A DNA stretch of 51,851 nt from an uncultured Eubacterium sp. (GCA_958446835.1 CAUCXT010000018.1:1-51851); one strand, 5' to 3'. Shown: positions 1 through 8,532, counted from the stretch's first letter. Program-made: numbers and translations. The notes: generated by a model from the sequence alone, not told the origin.

Positions 1-4
1 TAAA

Positions 5-2833
5 ATGAGAATATATGAATTATCGAAAGAATTAAACTTAAAAAATAGTGATATAGTAGAGTATTTACAGAGCAAGAATGTAGATGTTAAGAGCCATTCA
101 AGCAGCATTGACGATACTGCAATAGACATGGTTAAAAAGCATTTTGGAAAGGGTACAACAGTGCAGAATACAGAGGCACCTAAGGAGATAAAGGAACAGC
201 CTGCAAGAAATGAGCAGGCAGCAAAGCAGGAGGCTGTTGCCACAGCACCTCAGACGAAAAATGAGCAGGTAAAGAATGACCAGAAGCCTGCTGAAAAGAA
301 ATCACATATTACCGCTGTATATAATCCTCATAACAGCGACCGCAAGGATATACGCGATAATCGCAGACAGGATAATGGCGGAAACAGAGATAACGGATTC
401 AGACGTGACGGAAACCGCCCGGATGGAAACAGAGACGGAAACAGAGATAACGGATTCAGACGCGACGGAAACCGTCCGGATGGAAACAGAGACAATGGAT
501 TCAGACGTGACGGAAACCGTCCGGATGGAAACAGAGACAATGGATTCAGACGTGACGGAAACCGTCCGGATGGAAACAGAGATAACGGATTCAGACGCGA
601 CGGAAACCGTCCGGATGGAAACAGAGATAATGGATTCAGACGTGACGGAAACCGCCCGGATGGAAACAGAGACAATGGATTCAGACGTGACGGAAATCGT
701 CCGGATGGAAACAGGGACAATGGATTCAGACGCGATGGAAACCGTCCTGCCGGAAACAGAGATGGCTTTAACAAGGATGGCGGCTTCAATAAAGACGGCG
801 GAAGAAACGACAGAGGCGATAACAGAAGACCGGGCGGAAACGGTAACTTCAGAGGCGGTAACAGAGACAATTTCGCAAAGGATGCAGATGCTAAGGGCGG
901 AATGGGTGACGCAAGAGAGGTTCGCGAGGCTAAGGAGCAGAGAAGCCGTGAGCGTGAGAACCGCTTAAATGACCGCAATAAGTATGACCGCGAGGACAGA
1001 AAAGAGAATACAAAGGGGCTTGAAAAGACTGTTAAGAACAATAAGCCGGTAACACAGAAGCCACAGGAGGAAGAGGATACAATCAAGACACTTGTACTTC
1101 CTGATGTTCTTACAATCAAGGAGCTTGCTGAGAAGATGAAGCTTCAGCCGGCAGCAGTAGTTAAGACTCTTTTCCTTAAGGGCACTATTGTAACAGTTAA
1201 TCAGGAAATTGATTTTGATACCGCTGAGGAGATTGCACTTGAGTTTAACTGTATCTGTGAGCATGAGGTGAAGGTAGATGTCATTGCTGAGCTTCTTAAG
1301 GAGGAAGAGGAAGATCCTGCGACACTTGTTCCAAGACCACCTGTTGTATGTGTAATGGGACACGTTGATCATGGTAAAACATCTCTCCTTGACGCAATAC
1401 GTTCAACCAATGTTACATCGAGAGAGGCCGGTGGTATCACACAGCACATCGGCGCATACACAGTTGAGATAAACGGACAGAAAATCACCTTCCTTGATAC
1501 ACCGGGACATGAAGCATTCACGGCAATGAGAATGCGTGGAGCACAGGCAACAGATATAGCAATTCTTGTCGTTGCAGCAGATGATGGCGTAATGCCACAG
1601 ACTATAGAGGCTATCAACCATGCCAAGGCAGCAGGCATTGATATAATTGTTGCGGTTAATAAGATTGATAAGCCTAATGCAAATGTTGAGAAGGTTAAGC
1701 AGGAGCTTGTCGAGTACGGACTTGTAGCAGAGGACTGGGGCGGAGATACAATATTTGCACCTGTTTCTGCACATACTAAGGAAGGTATCGATAATCTTCT
1801 TGAGATGGTTCTGCTCACAGCAGAGATGAGAGAGTTAAAGGCTAACCCTAACCGCCGTGCAAGAGGTCTTGTCATTGAGGCACAGCTTGATAAGGGCAGA
1901 GGTCCTGTCGCTACACTTCTTGTACAGAAGGGTACACTTCATGTCGGAGACGCGGTGGCAGCAGGTCCATGCTTTGGTAAGATAAGAGCAATGATAGATG
2001 ATAAGGGACGCAAGATTAAGGAAGCAGGTCCGGCAACACCTGTAGAGATATTGGGACTTAATGATGTTCCTAGTGCCGGTGAGATATTCGTATCTCCTGC
2101 AACTGAGAAGGAGGCGAGAGCATTCTCTGATACCTTCATCCGTGAGGGAAGAGTTAAACTTCTTGACGATACTAAGAGCAAGCTTTCACTCGATGACCTG
2201 TTCTCACAGATCAAGGCAGGTAATGTCAAGGAACTCGGTCTTATCATCAAGGCTGATGTACAGGGTTCTGTTGAGGCAGTTAAGCAGAGTATGCTTAAGC
2301 TTTCAAATGAAGAGGTTGTAATAAAGATTGTTCATGCCGGTGTCGGTGCAATCAATGAGTCCGATGTTATCCTTGCTTCTGCTTCTAATGCGATTATTAT
2401 CGGTTTCAACGTACGTCCTGATAATATGGCAAGAGAGATTGCAGACCGTGAGAAGGTTGACGTAAGACTTTACAGAGTAATCTATCAGGCAATCGAGGAT
2501 GTAGAGGCAGCCATGAAGGGTATGCTTGATCCTATATACGAGGAGAAGGTTATCGGTCATGCTGAGGTACGTCAGACCTACAAGGCATCAGGTGTCGGTA
2601 CAATTGCAGGTTCGTATGTGTTAGACGGTATGATTACGAAGGCTTCCAAGGTACGTGTTACAAGAGAAGGGGAGCTTATATACGAAGGACCTCTTGCTTC
2701 ACTTAAGAGATTTAAGGATGATGCTAAGGAGGTCAAGGCAGGCTACGAGTGTGGTATTGTTCTTGAAAAGTTCAATGACATCAAGGAGCTTGACCAGATT
2801 GAGGCATACATTATGGTAGAGGTGCCAAGGTAA
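5..2833 (+). CDS. infB: Translation initiation factor IF-2
   Basis: GTPase that brings initiator fMet-tRNA to the 30S subunit and promotes subunit joining. The 942-residue protein has an N-terminal IF2_N module (about 1-50), a long charged linker, a second IF2_N-like module (about 368-418), then the G domain with G1 motif GHVDHGKT at 452-459, DTPGH at 498-502 and NKID at 552-555, followed by the IF-2 beta-barrel and C-terminal domains. The linker carries eight copies of a 15-residue Arg/Asn/Gly-rich repeat (about 125-252), which makes the protein longer than a compact Gram-positive IF-2. The start ATG lies four bases inside the window, so its SD is not visible. First gene of the infB-rbfA-nrnA-truB-ribF series. 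Identity is certain. Confidence 0.99.
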   Translation: MRIYELSKELNLKNSDIVEYLQSKNVDVKSHSSSIDDTAIDMVKKHFGKGTTVQNTEAPKEIKEQPARNEQAAKQEAVATAPQTKNEQVKNDQKPAEKKSHITAVYNPHNSDRKDIRDNRRQDNGGNRDNGFRRDGNRPDGNRDGNRDNGFRRDGNRPDGNRDNGFRRDGNRPDGNRDNGFRRDGNRPDGNRDNGFRRDGNRPDGNRDNGFRRDGNRPDGNRDNGFRRDGNRPDGNRDNGFRRDGNRPAGNRDGFNKDGGFNKDGGRNDRGDNRRPGGNGNFRGGNRDNFAKDADAKGGMGDAREVREAKEQRSRERENRLNDRNKYDREDRKENTKGLEKTVKNNKPVTQKPQEEEDTIKTLVLPDVLTIKELAEKMKLQPAAVVKTLFLKGTIVTVNQEIDFDTAEEIALEFNCICEHEVKVDVIAELLKEEEEDPATLVPRPPVVCVMGHVDHGKTSLLDAIRSTNVTSREAGGITQHIGAYTVEINGQKITFLDTPGHEAFTAMRMRGAQATDIAILVVAADDGVMPQTIEAINHAKAAGIDIIVAVNKIDKPNANVEKVKQELVEYGLVAEDWGGDTIFAPVSAHTKEGIDNLLEMVLLTAEMRELKANPNRRARGLVIEAQLDKGRGPVATLLVQKGTLHVGDAVAAGPCFGKIRAMIDDKGRKIKEAGPATPVEILGLNDVPSAGEIFVSPATEKEARAFSDTFIREGRVKLLDDTKSKLSLDDLFSQIKAGNVKELGLIIKADVQGSVEAVKQSMLKLSNEEVVIKIVHAGVGAINESDVILASASNAIIIGFNVRPDNMAREIADREKVDVRLYRVIYQAIEDVEAAMKGMLDPIYEEKVIGHAEVRQTYKASGVGTIAGSYVLDGMITKASKVRVTREGELIYEGPLASLKRFKDDAKEVKAGYECGIVLEKFNDIKELDQIEAYIMVEVPR
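376..759 (+). repeat. In-frame 45-bp tandem repeat inside infB, eight copies
   Basis: Eight near-identical units encoding RDNGFRRDGNRPDGN lie head to tail in the IF-2 linker. One extra 12-bp piece (GNRD) sits between copies 1 and 2, and the last copy reads PAGN. Units differ mainly at silent third positions (gat/gac, cgc/cgt), so the protein repeat is better conserved than the DNA. Because 45 is a multiple of 3, the other frames stay open too and produce long false ORFs on both strands. Confidence 0.97.
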
Positions 2834-2895
2834 TATGCCCATTGACTGTATAACTGCAAGTAATGTTTACAGTATGCAAGGGTAAAAGGATAGAT

Positions 2896-2920
2896 AAGCC
2901 GGGGCTGATGTCCCCGGCTT
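2896..2920 (+). terminator. GC-rich hairpin between infB and rbfA
   Basis: A perfect 9-bp inverted repeat AAGCCGGGG / CCCCGGCTT with a 7-base loop lies 63 bases after the infB stop. What follows is GTGGTGTT rather than a clean T-run, so termination is probably partial, consistent with the next gene being part of the same cluster. Confidence 0.55.
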
Positions 2921-2971
2921 GTGGTGTTAAAATAAGCGATTATATTTTATTCGCTCGGAAATGGAGTAAAT

Positions 2972-3334
2972 ATGCGTAAAAATAGTATTAAGAATTCCCG
3001 AATCAATGGGGAGGTTCAGAAGGAACTCAGCAATATTATCCGCAATGAGGTCAAGAACCCTAATATCAGCCCATTGACATCGGTTGTTGCAGTGGATGTC
3101 ACACCGGATCTTAAGGAATGTAAGGCATATATAAGTGTTTACGGTGATGAGGCGGCTCAGGCAGCTACAATTGCAGGACTTAAGAGCGCGGAGGGATTTA
3201 TAAGAAGCCAGCTAGCAAAGACGGTGAACCTTAGAAATACACCGCAGATACATTTTATACTTGACCAGTCTATAGAGTATGGTGTGAGAATGTCTAAAAT
3301 TATTGACGAGGTTAACAAGGAGAATCACGAATGA
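2972..3334 (+). CDS. rbfA: Ribosome-binding factor A
   Basis: Small KH-fold protein that binds the 30S subunit and is needed for late 16S rRNA 5'-end maturation. It has 120 residues, the usual length, and opens with the family's Arg-rich stretch and the RINGEVQKELSNIIRNEVKNP type segment, ending in an Ile-Asp-Glu-Val helix. The ATG is preceded by GGAG five bases upstream. The stop overlaps the next start as ATGA (3331-3334), so nrnA is translationally coupled. Position after infB is the standard bacterial arrangement. Confidence 0.97.
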   Translation: MRKNSIKNSRINGEVQKELSNIIRNEVKNPNISPLTSVVAVDVTPDLKECKAYISVYGDEAAQAATIAGLKSAEGFIRSQLAKTVNLRNTPQIHFILDQSIEYGVRMSKIIDEVNKENHE

Positions 3335-4296
3335 TATATCTTGATGAGATACTGCAGGGGGTAAGGACTGTAGGAATCACAGGCCATATAAGACCTGATG
3401 GTGACTGCGTCGGCAGTACGCTTGGCGTGTACAACTATATATGTGATAATATGCCGCAGGTGGATGTTGATATCTGTCTGCAGCCGATTAATGATAAGTT
3501 TTTATTTTTGAGAAACAGTGATAAGATAAAAGAAAAAGCAGATGAGAATAAGATATACGATTTATTTATCGTGTGCGACTGCGCAGCATTTGACAGGTTT
3601 GAGGATTTCAGAGAATGCTTTGAGAAGGCTAAGAAAACAGTTGTATTTGACCATCATATAAGTGGACAGGAGATAGGAGATATGAATATGATTTCTCCGA
3701 ATCTTTCATCATGCAGTGAGCTTATATATGAGGCGATGAACCCGGATAAGATTTCTAAGAGTACAGCGGAATGTCTTTATCTTGGAATTATCCATGATAC
3801 AGGTGTATTCAAGTATCAGGGTGTGACAGCGCGCACAATGCAGATTGCCGGAAAGCTTATGGAAAAAGGTATAGATTTTACTAATATTATAGATAATACT
3901 TTTTACATGAGAACGTATAGACAGAGCCAGGTACTTGGCAAGGCGCTTCTTGAGAGTGTACAGTTCTGTGATGGAAGATGTATTTTTACTGTGCTTACAA
4001 AGCGCGAGATGGAATTTTACGGTGTCACAAGCAAGGATCTTGGAGGAGTTGTGGAGCAGCTTCGACTTAATGATACGGTTGAGGTGGCAATATTCCTGTA
4101 TGAGACAGAGAAGAATGAATATAAGGTCAGCATGCGTTCGAAGAACATCGTGGATGTAAGTAAGATTGCCAAGAGATTCGGCGGCGGCGGTCATATCAGG
4201 GCGGCAGGCTTCGATATGGCAGCAAATGACCCTAGGGATATCATCAACAATATCGGCGCACTTGTTGAACTTCAGTTTAATTCCGCACAGAAATAG
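3331..4296 (+). CDS. nrnA: DHH-family phosphoesterase (NrnA-type nanoRNase / pAp phosphatase)
   Basis: Predicted to degrade 2-5 nt RNA and dephosphorylate 3'-phosphoadenosine 5'-phosphate, using two metal ions. The 321-residue protein shows the DHH-domain signatures in order: an early DGDCVGS motif, DCAAFD, the diagnostic DHH at 107-109, and a C-terminal DHHA1 domain ending with GGGGHIRAAGF (His288). The start overlaps the rbfA stop by four bases. In many Firmicutes this gene sits between rbfA and truB, as here. Substrate choice between oligoribonucleotides and pAp cannot be read from sequence. Confidence 0.93.
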   Translation: MIYLDEILQGVRTVGITGHIRPDGDCVGSTLGVYNYICDNMPQVDVDICLQPINDKFLFLRNSDKIKEKADENKIYDLFIVCDCAAFDRFEDFRECFEKAKKTVVFDHHISGQEIGDMNMISPNLSSCSELIYEAMNPDKISKSTAECLYLGIIHDTGVFKYQGVTARTMQIAGKLMEKGIDFTNIIDNTFYMRTYRQSQVLGKALLESVQFCDGRCIFTVLTKREMEFYGVTSKDLGGVVEQLRLNDTVEVAIFLYETEKNEYKVSMRSKNIVDVSKIAKRFGGGGHIRAAGFDMAANDPRDIINNIGALVELQFNSAQK

Positions 4297-4309
4297 GGAG
4301 GATACATTA

Positions 4310-5224
4310 TTGTATAACGGAATTATAAATGTTTATAAGGAAGCAGGCTTCACATCGCATGATGTTGTAGCAAAGCTGCGCGGAATATTCGGACAGAGAA
4401 AAATCGGGCATACAGGAACCTTAGACCCGGCTGCGACAGGAGTGCTTCCTGTGTGCCTTGGTAACGGAACCAAGCTTGTGGATATGATAACGGACAGAAG
4501 CAAGGTGTATGAAGCAAGAGTGCTCCTTGGTGTCACAACTGATACTGAGGATACAACGGGAGTTGAGACAGGAAAGAGGGAGCTTAACGGAGAGTTCTTT
4601 GCGGGAGACAGTGAAGCTGTGGCAGAGAATATCAAAAGAGTGCTTGATGGCTTTACAGGCGGATATGACCAGATACCGCCCATGTACTCTGCAATTAAAA
4701 AGGACGGAAAGCGGCTCTATGAGCTTGCGCGCGAGGGCAAGGAGATAGACAGGGCGGCAAGACATGTGGAGATTTATTCTATAGAGCTGGTTTCTGTGGA
4801 GCTTCCTTATTTTACAATGCGTGTCCACTGCGGTAAGGGAACCTACATCCGCTCACTGTGCAGGGATATAGGAGAGCAGATTGGGTGTGGAGCGTGTATG
4901 GACAGGCTGTGCCGTACACAGGTCGGAAGATTCACGCTTTCAGAGGCTCTTACACTTGAGGAGCTACAGAAGCTTAAGGACGAGGATAGGTTGTCCGAAA
5001 AAGTCATTCCTGTTGATGTGATGTTTGAGGAGTATATGCCTGTGCATGCAGGGGAAGAATATTTTAAGCTTATAAAAAACGGAAATAAGGTTGACAGCAG
5101 GATATGCGGTGACCTATATTCTCCGGTCAGAATGTACTGTGACGGTGTGTTCTATGGAATATATGAGCTTGATGACAGGAAGAAAGAATATTATCCTGTA
5201 AAAATGTTCGCATGCGGGGAATAA
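4310..5224 (+). CDS. truB: tRNA pseudouridine-55 synthase
   Basis: Makes pseudouridine at position 55 of the T-loop in tRNAs. The 304-residue protein has the TruB catalytic motif GHTGTLDPAATG with nucleophile Asp39, and the conserved YSAIKKDGKRLYELAREG segment, followed by a C-terminal PUA-like region. I chose the TTG start at 4310 because AGGGAGG sits eight bases upstream and because the longer reading would begin deep inside nrnA with no SD. The SD itself overlaps the nrnA stop codon, so expression is coupled. Confidence 0.96.
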   Translation: MYNGIINVYKEAGFTSHDVVAKLRGIFGQRKIGHTGTLDPAATGVLPVCLGNGTKLVDMITDRSKVYEARVLLGVTTDTEDTTGVETGKRELNGEFFAGDSEAVAENIKRVLDGFTGGYDQIPPMYSAIKKDGKRLYELAREGKEIDRAARHVEIYSIELVSVELPYFTMRVHCGKGTYIRSLCRDIGEQIGCGACMDRLCRTQVGRFTLSEALTLEELQKLKDEDRLSEKVIPVDVMFEEYMPVHAGEEYFKLIKNGNKVDSRICGDLYSPVRMYCDGVFYGIYELDDRKKEYYPVKMFACGE

Positions 5225-5248
5225 TCCGGGGTATGAAGAGGTTAATAT

Positions 5249-6172
5249 ATGAATATATTTAATGGAGTTACACAGTTTTCTATACCTGATAGGACGGTTG
5301 TCACATTTGGTAAATTCGATGGGATACATATGGGGCACATGGCGCTTATAAATACTGCGGGAAGAATTGCAAGAGAACAGGGGTATAAGCTTGCTGTGTT
5401 TACATTCGACGTTCCGCCGAACCTGCACTTTGAGAAATTTGAGGGTACCCAGATAACGACCAACTATGAAAAGAGAATAATGTTTGCCGATGCCGGCGTT
5501 GACTATCTGGTTGAGTATCCGTTCAACGAGGAGACAGCGTCAATGGAGCCGCTTGAGTTTATCAAGAAAGTTATTTTTGGCAATCTTAACGCTGCACATG
5601 TGGTTGTAGGAACAGACTGGCATTTCGGAAAGGATAGAAGCGGAAACTGTGATGTTCTCATGGCAGCACAGAAGCTGTACAACTACGAGGTTCATATTGT
5701 GGAAAAGGAAAAATATGAACAGAGGGAAATAAGCAGTACATGGATCCGCGAGGAAATCCAGCTTGGAAACATGGAGAATGTCAACATTCTCTTGGGCTAT
5801 CCTTATATGATAATGGGCAAGGTTGAGGAAGGCAGACATCTTGGAAAGGAAATGGGGTTTGCGACTGTCAATATATATCCTTCCCCGGAAAAACTGCTTC
5901 CACCATACGGAGTGTATGCTTCTAAGGTTATTGCGGATGGCAATGAGTACTACGCGATAACCAATATCGGTGTTAGACCTACATTTGACGATTCGGACAG
6001 AATAAGCGTTGAGACCCATATACTCAACCATGAAGAGGACATGTACGGCAAAGAGATAAGGGTGGAGCTGTTCCATTTTGAAAGACCGGAGATAAAATTC
6101 GATACGGTGGACAAGCTGATATCGCAGGTTGAAGCTGATATTGAATTTACAAAGACATTTTTTCTATTATAA
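5249..6172 (+). CDS. ribF: Bifunctional riboflavin kinase / FAD synthetase
   Basis: Converts riboflavin to FMN and FMN to FAD. The N-terminal nucleotidyltransferase domain shows GKFDGIHMGH (HxGH at 27-30) and SSTWIR at 162-167. The C-terminal flavokinase domain has GFATVN at 203-208 where the family usually has GFPTAN: Thr and Asn are kept, Pro and Ala are changed. It then has GVYAS and NIGVRPTF. Length 307 is normal. SD GAAGAGG lies just upstream of the ATG. It closes the infB cluster; in many Firmicutes rpsO follows directly, but here about 8 kb of other genes intervene. Confidence 0.96.
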   Translation: MNIFNGVTQFSIPDRTVVTFGKFDGIHMGHMALINTAGRIAREQGYKLAVFTFDVPPNLHFEKFEGTQITTNYEKRIMFADAGVDYLVEYPFNEETASMEPLEFIKKVIFGNLNAAHVVVGTDWHFGKDRSGNCDVLMAAQKLYNYEVHIVEKEKYEQREISSTWIREEIQLGNMENVNILLGYPYMIMGKVEEGRHLGKEMGFATVNIYPSPEKLLPPYGVYASKVIADGNEYYAITNIGVRPTFDDSDRISVETHILNHEEDMYGKEIRVELFHFERPEIKFDTVDKLISQVEADIEFTKTFFLL

Positions 6173-6185
6173 AACCATGAAGCTG

Positions 6186-6259
6186 TAATATGCGGATTTT
6201 AAAGTGCCTGTTTATGAATGATAGGTATGATTTTAAGGGCATCTTTGCAGTGCATATTA
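6186..6259 (+). other. Two-tier inverted repeat downstream of ribF
   Basis: Outer 8-bp arms TAATATGC (6186-6193) and GCATATTA (6252-6259) enclose a second pair, AAAGTGCC (6201-6208) against GGCATCTTT (6238-6246, one bulged T). The two internal gaps are nearly equal (7 and 5 bases). No T-run follows. It could be a structured mRNA end or a remnant mobile palindrome; function is unknown. Confidence 0.5.
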
Positions 6260-6311
6260 TGATTGTGGTTGGTATAAGAAATGATATCTTATTTTAGGAG
6301 ACATTAATTTT

Positions 6312-7367
6312 ATGGCAAAAAAAGGTTTGGATATAAAGACAATCCAGCCTGTATTAAGGGATGTGACCAAGCGAAACGGCTGGTCACTGTGTGTGGGTGC
6401 CGGGACATCAGTTCCGGCACTTGCTGATTGGTACACACTGGTTGAGCTGCTCATCAAGAATAATTGCAGCAAAAATGAGATTATAGATATAGATGTATAC
6501 AGAAAGATGGACTTCTCACCTGAGGCGATGATTCAGGCGGTACAGAATCACATGCATTTAAGTGACAAGGAGTTCATAAAGCTTCTTTCCGATGAGATAT
6601 ATCGTCCTATAAGGACAGCTCTCACGGCACAGGAGTGGGATACATTTGTCAAGATACATGAGACGGAACATTTGTCATGTATAACCAAGGAGAACTGGGA
6701 GACGTATTCCGGCATTATAGACAGAATGTTTGCGACAACAAGCGCTAATCTTATGGCGAAGGTTGTCATAGATGCCGTGCATGCCGGAGTTGGGCCGCGC
6801 TCAATTCTAAGCTTCAATGTTGAGGCTGTATTTCTGACGCTTCTCAACTTCTATTACATGCAGACCGGCAACAGCAACAAGGTGCTCTTTGACAGAATCG
6901 CCAACAGTATTCATGTCCAGAAGCATGACAGAATACCGTATTTTCACTGCCATGGTGTCATTCCGATTAACGGCTACAATGCCAGAAAGGGACACCTTGC
7001 GAGTGACAAGCTGGTGCTTACCGAGGACAATTACCTTGAACTTGCCAACAACTCATTCTCATGGCAGGCTACAAGCTTTATAGATAACTGCATGAACAGG
7101 AGGGTTGTGTTCTGCGGCGTATCACTCACAGACGCCAATATGAGGCGCTGGCTCTCATGGATTCATGCTAACAAGATGGCGGAGTTTAAGGAGAACGGTC
7201 TTAACTGCAAGGATGCGACGGAGCATTTCTGGATCAGGAAGAAGCCTAACACGATTCAGGAAAAGATATGGCTTGAGGAGTCGGTGGCACATCTTGGAGT
7301 GAGGCTTGTATGGATTGACGAATGGAACCAGACAGGGGAAGTGCTTAAAAAGATGTTGGGGCTTTGA
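6312..7367 (+). CDS. SIR2-like domain protein (NAD-binding)
   Basis: Predicted cytoplasmic protein of the SIR2-like superfamily, whose members bind NAD and, in many stand-alone bacterial forms, hydrolyse it. Visible signatures: LCVGAGTSVPA (GAGTS at 29-33), a YFHCHG segment with His214 in the position of the catalytic His region, a KLVLTEDNYLEL stretch, and FCGVSLTDAN (267-276), which is the typical late SIR2-like GxSLxD motif. No second effector domain or membrane segment is obvious in the 351 residues. SD AGGAG lies 11 bases before the ATG. Such proteins occur in anti-phage systems, but here no recognisable partner other than the adjacent HTH gene is present, so a defence role is only inference. 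Codon use looks like that of its neighbours. Confidence 0.8.
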   Translation: MAKKGLDIKTIQPVLRDVTKRNGWSLCVGAGTSVPALADWYTLVELLIKNNCSKNEIIDIDVYRKMDFSPEAMIQAVQNHMHLSDKEFIKLLSDEIYRPIRTALTAQEWDTFVKIHETEHLSCITKENWETYSGIIDRMFATTSANLMAKVVIDAVHAGVGPRSILSFNVEAVFLTLLNFYYMQTGNSNKVLFDRIANSIHVQKHDRIPYFHCHGVIPINGYNARKGHLASDKLVLTEDNYLELANNSFSWQATSFIDNCMNRRVVFCGVSLTDANMRRWLSWIHANKMAEFKENGLNCKDATEHFWIRKKPNTIQEKIWLEESVAHLGVRLVWIDEWNQTGEVLKKMLGL

Positions 7368-7407
7368 AAAATAATACTTGCATTTTTAGCTTCTCTATAT
7401 AGAAAAA

Positions 7408-8343
7408 TTGACAGGTATCAGTAGATATACGAAAAACGGCATGTACATGTATTTTGAACCTAATGTGTACAGAATGGAGAAGGTTGTTGCCGACCGCAGG
7501 AGATTACTTGGAATAACACAGAACCAGCTGGCGGAGGGAATATGTACGGCTAAGACAATAAGGCGGCTTGAGCAGGGGCATTGCAGACCGCATGGCTACA
7601 ATCTCTACGAGATACTCAACAGGCTTGAGCTGTACTCTGATTTCGTCATGGATGAGATTGTGTCATACAATGCCGGGGATATGGAGCTGTTGGAAAAGGT
7701 GTATGATGCCATCGGCATGAATGAGACTGAAAGGGCACAGGAGCTGTTGCAGACATTAAAGGCAAATCTTGATATGGGATATACAAGAAATAGGCAGACA
7801 ATAGAGCGGCTGGAGACTAATTTCGCATATGGGCGAAGAGAAATCGAGTTAAAGGTATATCTGGAGAAGATGAAAAATATTATTGGATATTCTGTAAAAT
7901 ATGAACATGTTCTGAAAAATCCGGCTGTATACCTGACAAGCTGTGAAACAACTATTTTGCATAACATGCAAAATAAACAAAATGAACAAGACAGGCTGAT
8001 GTATTTATATAGTATACCTTCACAATATGTGAGAGGGGAGCTTTTTATCAGAAAAATCGAATTTTGTAAAACAAAATTTGCAAGTGATGCCGGCAATAGG
8101 GGGGAATACGAAAAATCAAATAGTATTTTTATGGATGTGATACAGAAAAATACAAAGTTAAAAAGAATATATAATATCGACAGATGTATTTATGGTATAT
8201 GGTGGAATAATAATATGCAACACAAATATTCAACAGAACAAAGTAAAGAGCTGCTGAATATTTGCATTGACATTAGTGATTTTTCAAAAGGTTATGTGTA
8301 TAAGCAGTTTTTCCTGAAACAATATAAGATTAATTTTGAATAA
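7408..8343 (+). CDS. XRE-type HTH regulator with helical C-terminal domain (RRNPP-like candidate); start uncertain
   Basis: The 311-residue reading has a helix-turn-helix at about 27-75 (RRRLLGITQNQLAEGICTA, then TIRRLEQGH), followed by a long all-helical region compatible with TPR-like repeats as in Rgg/PlcR/PrgX receptors. The TTG start used here, and the in-frame ATGs at 7441, 7447 and 7474, all lack a convincing SD, unusual in this window, so the gene may be 5'-truncated or its start misplaced. Base composition drops sharply to A/T from about 7850 onward. The stop codon lies inside the 3' end of a convergent 52-codon ORF (8330-8488), the layout known from rgg/shp pairs. A peptide-responsive role is inferred from this layout, not from a recognised family match. 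Confidence 0.62.
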   Translation: MTGISRYTKNGMYMYFEPNVYRMEKVVADRRRLLGITQNQLAEGICTAKTIRRLEQGHCRPHGYNLYEILNRLELYSDFVMDEIVSYNAGDMELLEKVYDAIGMNETERAQELLQTLKANLDMGYTRNRQTIERLETNFAYGRREIELKVYLEKMKNIIGYSVKYEHVLKNPAVYLTSCETTILHNMQNKQNEQDRLMYLYSIPSQYVRGELFIRKIEFCKTKFASDAGNRGEYEKSNSIFMDVIQKNTKLKRIYNIDRCIYGIWWNNNMQHKYSTEQSKELLNICIDISDFSKGYVYKQFFLKQYKINFE

Positions 8344-8488
8344 ATTCAGAATCCTCCATGTTATCTAATAATACAATGTCATGTTCGTAAGAAGGATTGT
8401 TATTCAAATGTATTGAATCAAAAAATGGCAGTAATACACTGACTAATAAAAGAATCACACACAATTTACTAAGTTTTTTTCTTATCAT
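8330..8488 (-). CDS. Short secreted peptide precursor, candidate signalling propeptide (52 aa)
   Basis: This ORF is shorter than 60 codons and convergent with the HTH gene, overlapping its last 14 bases. It has a perfect SD AGGAGGT (8495-8501) six bases from the ATG and its own promoter (see next entry). The peptide starts MIRKKLSKLC, continues with a hydrophobic core of about 13 residues (VILLLVSVLLPFF) and ends in a hydrophilic, acidic tail of about 28 residues finishing EDSEFIQN. That is the build of an exported propeptide such as Phr, PapR or SHP. The C-terminal tail would hold any mature signal. It could instead be a small secreted protein with no link to the regulator. That it is translated is well supported; its role is inference. 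Confidence 0.62.
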   Translation of the reverse strand: MIRKKLSKLCVILLLVSVLLPFFDSIHLNNNPSYEHDIVLLDNMEDSEFIQN

Positions 8489-8532
8489 GGCAGTACCTCC
8501 TATGAATTAAAGATTATTTATGTAATATATTA

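Noticed and set aside
376..759. Regular 45-bp repeats as a CRISPR array
   Set aside because: Units are contiguous without unique spacers and are in frame inside infB.
276..1119. Long open frames on both strands across the infB repeat
   Set aside because: They arise because the 45-bp repeat keeps all frames open; no SD, no family features, and infB is certain.
4166..4309. Extended N-terminus of TruB
   Set aside because: It would begin inside nrnA without an SD; TTG 4310 has a clear SD and gives the normal family start.
7378..7401. Promoter just before the HTH gene (TTGCAT / TATATA)
   Set aside because: Spacing of about 12 bases is too short for a sigma-A promoter.
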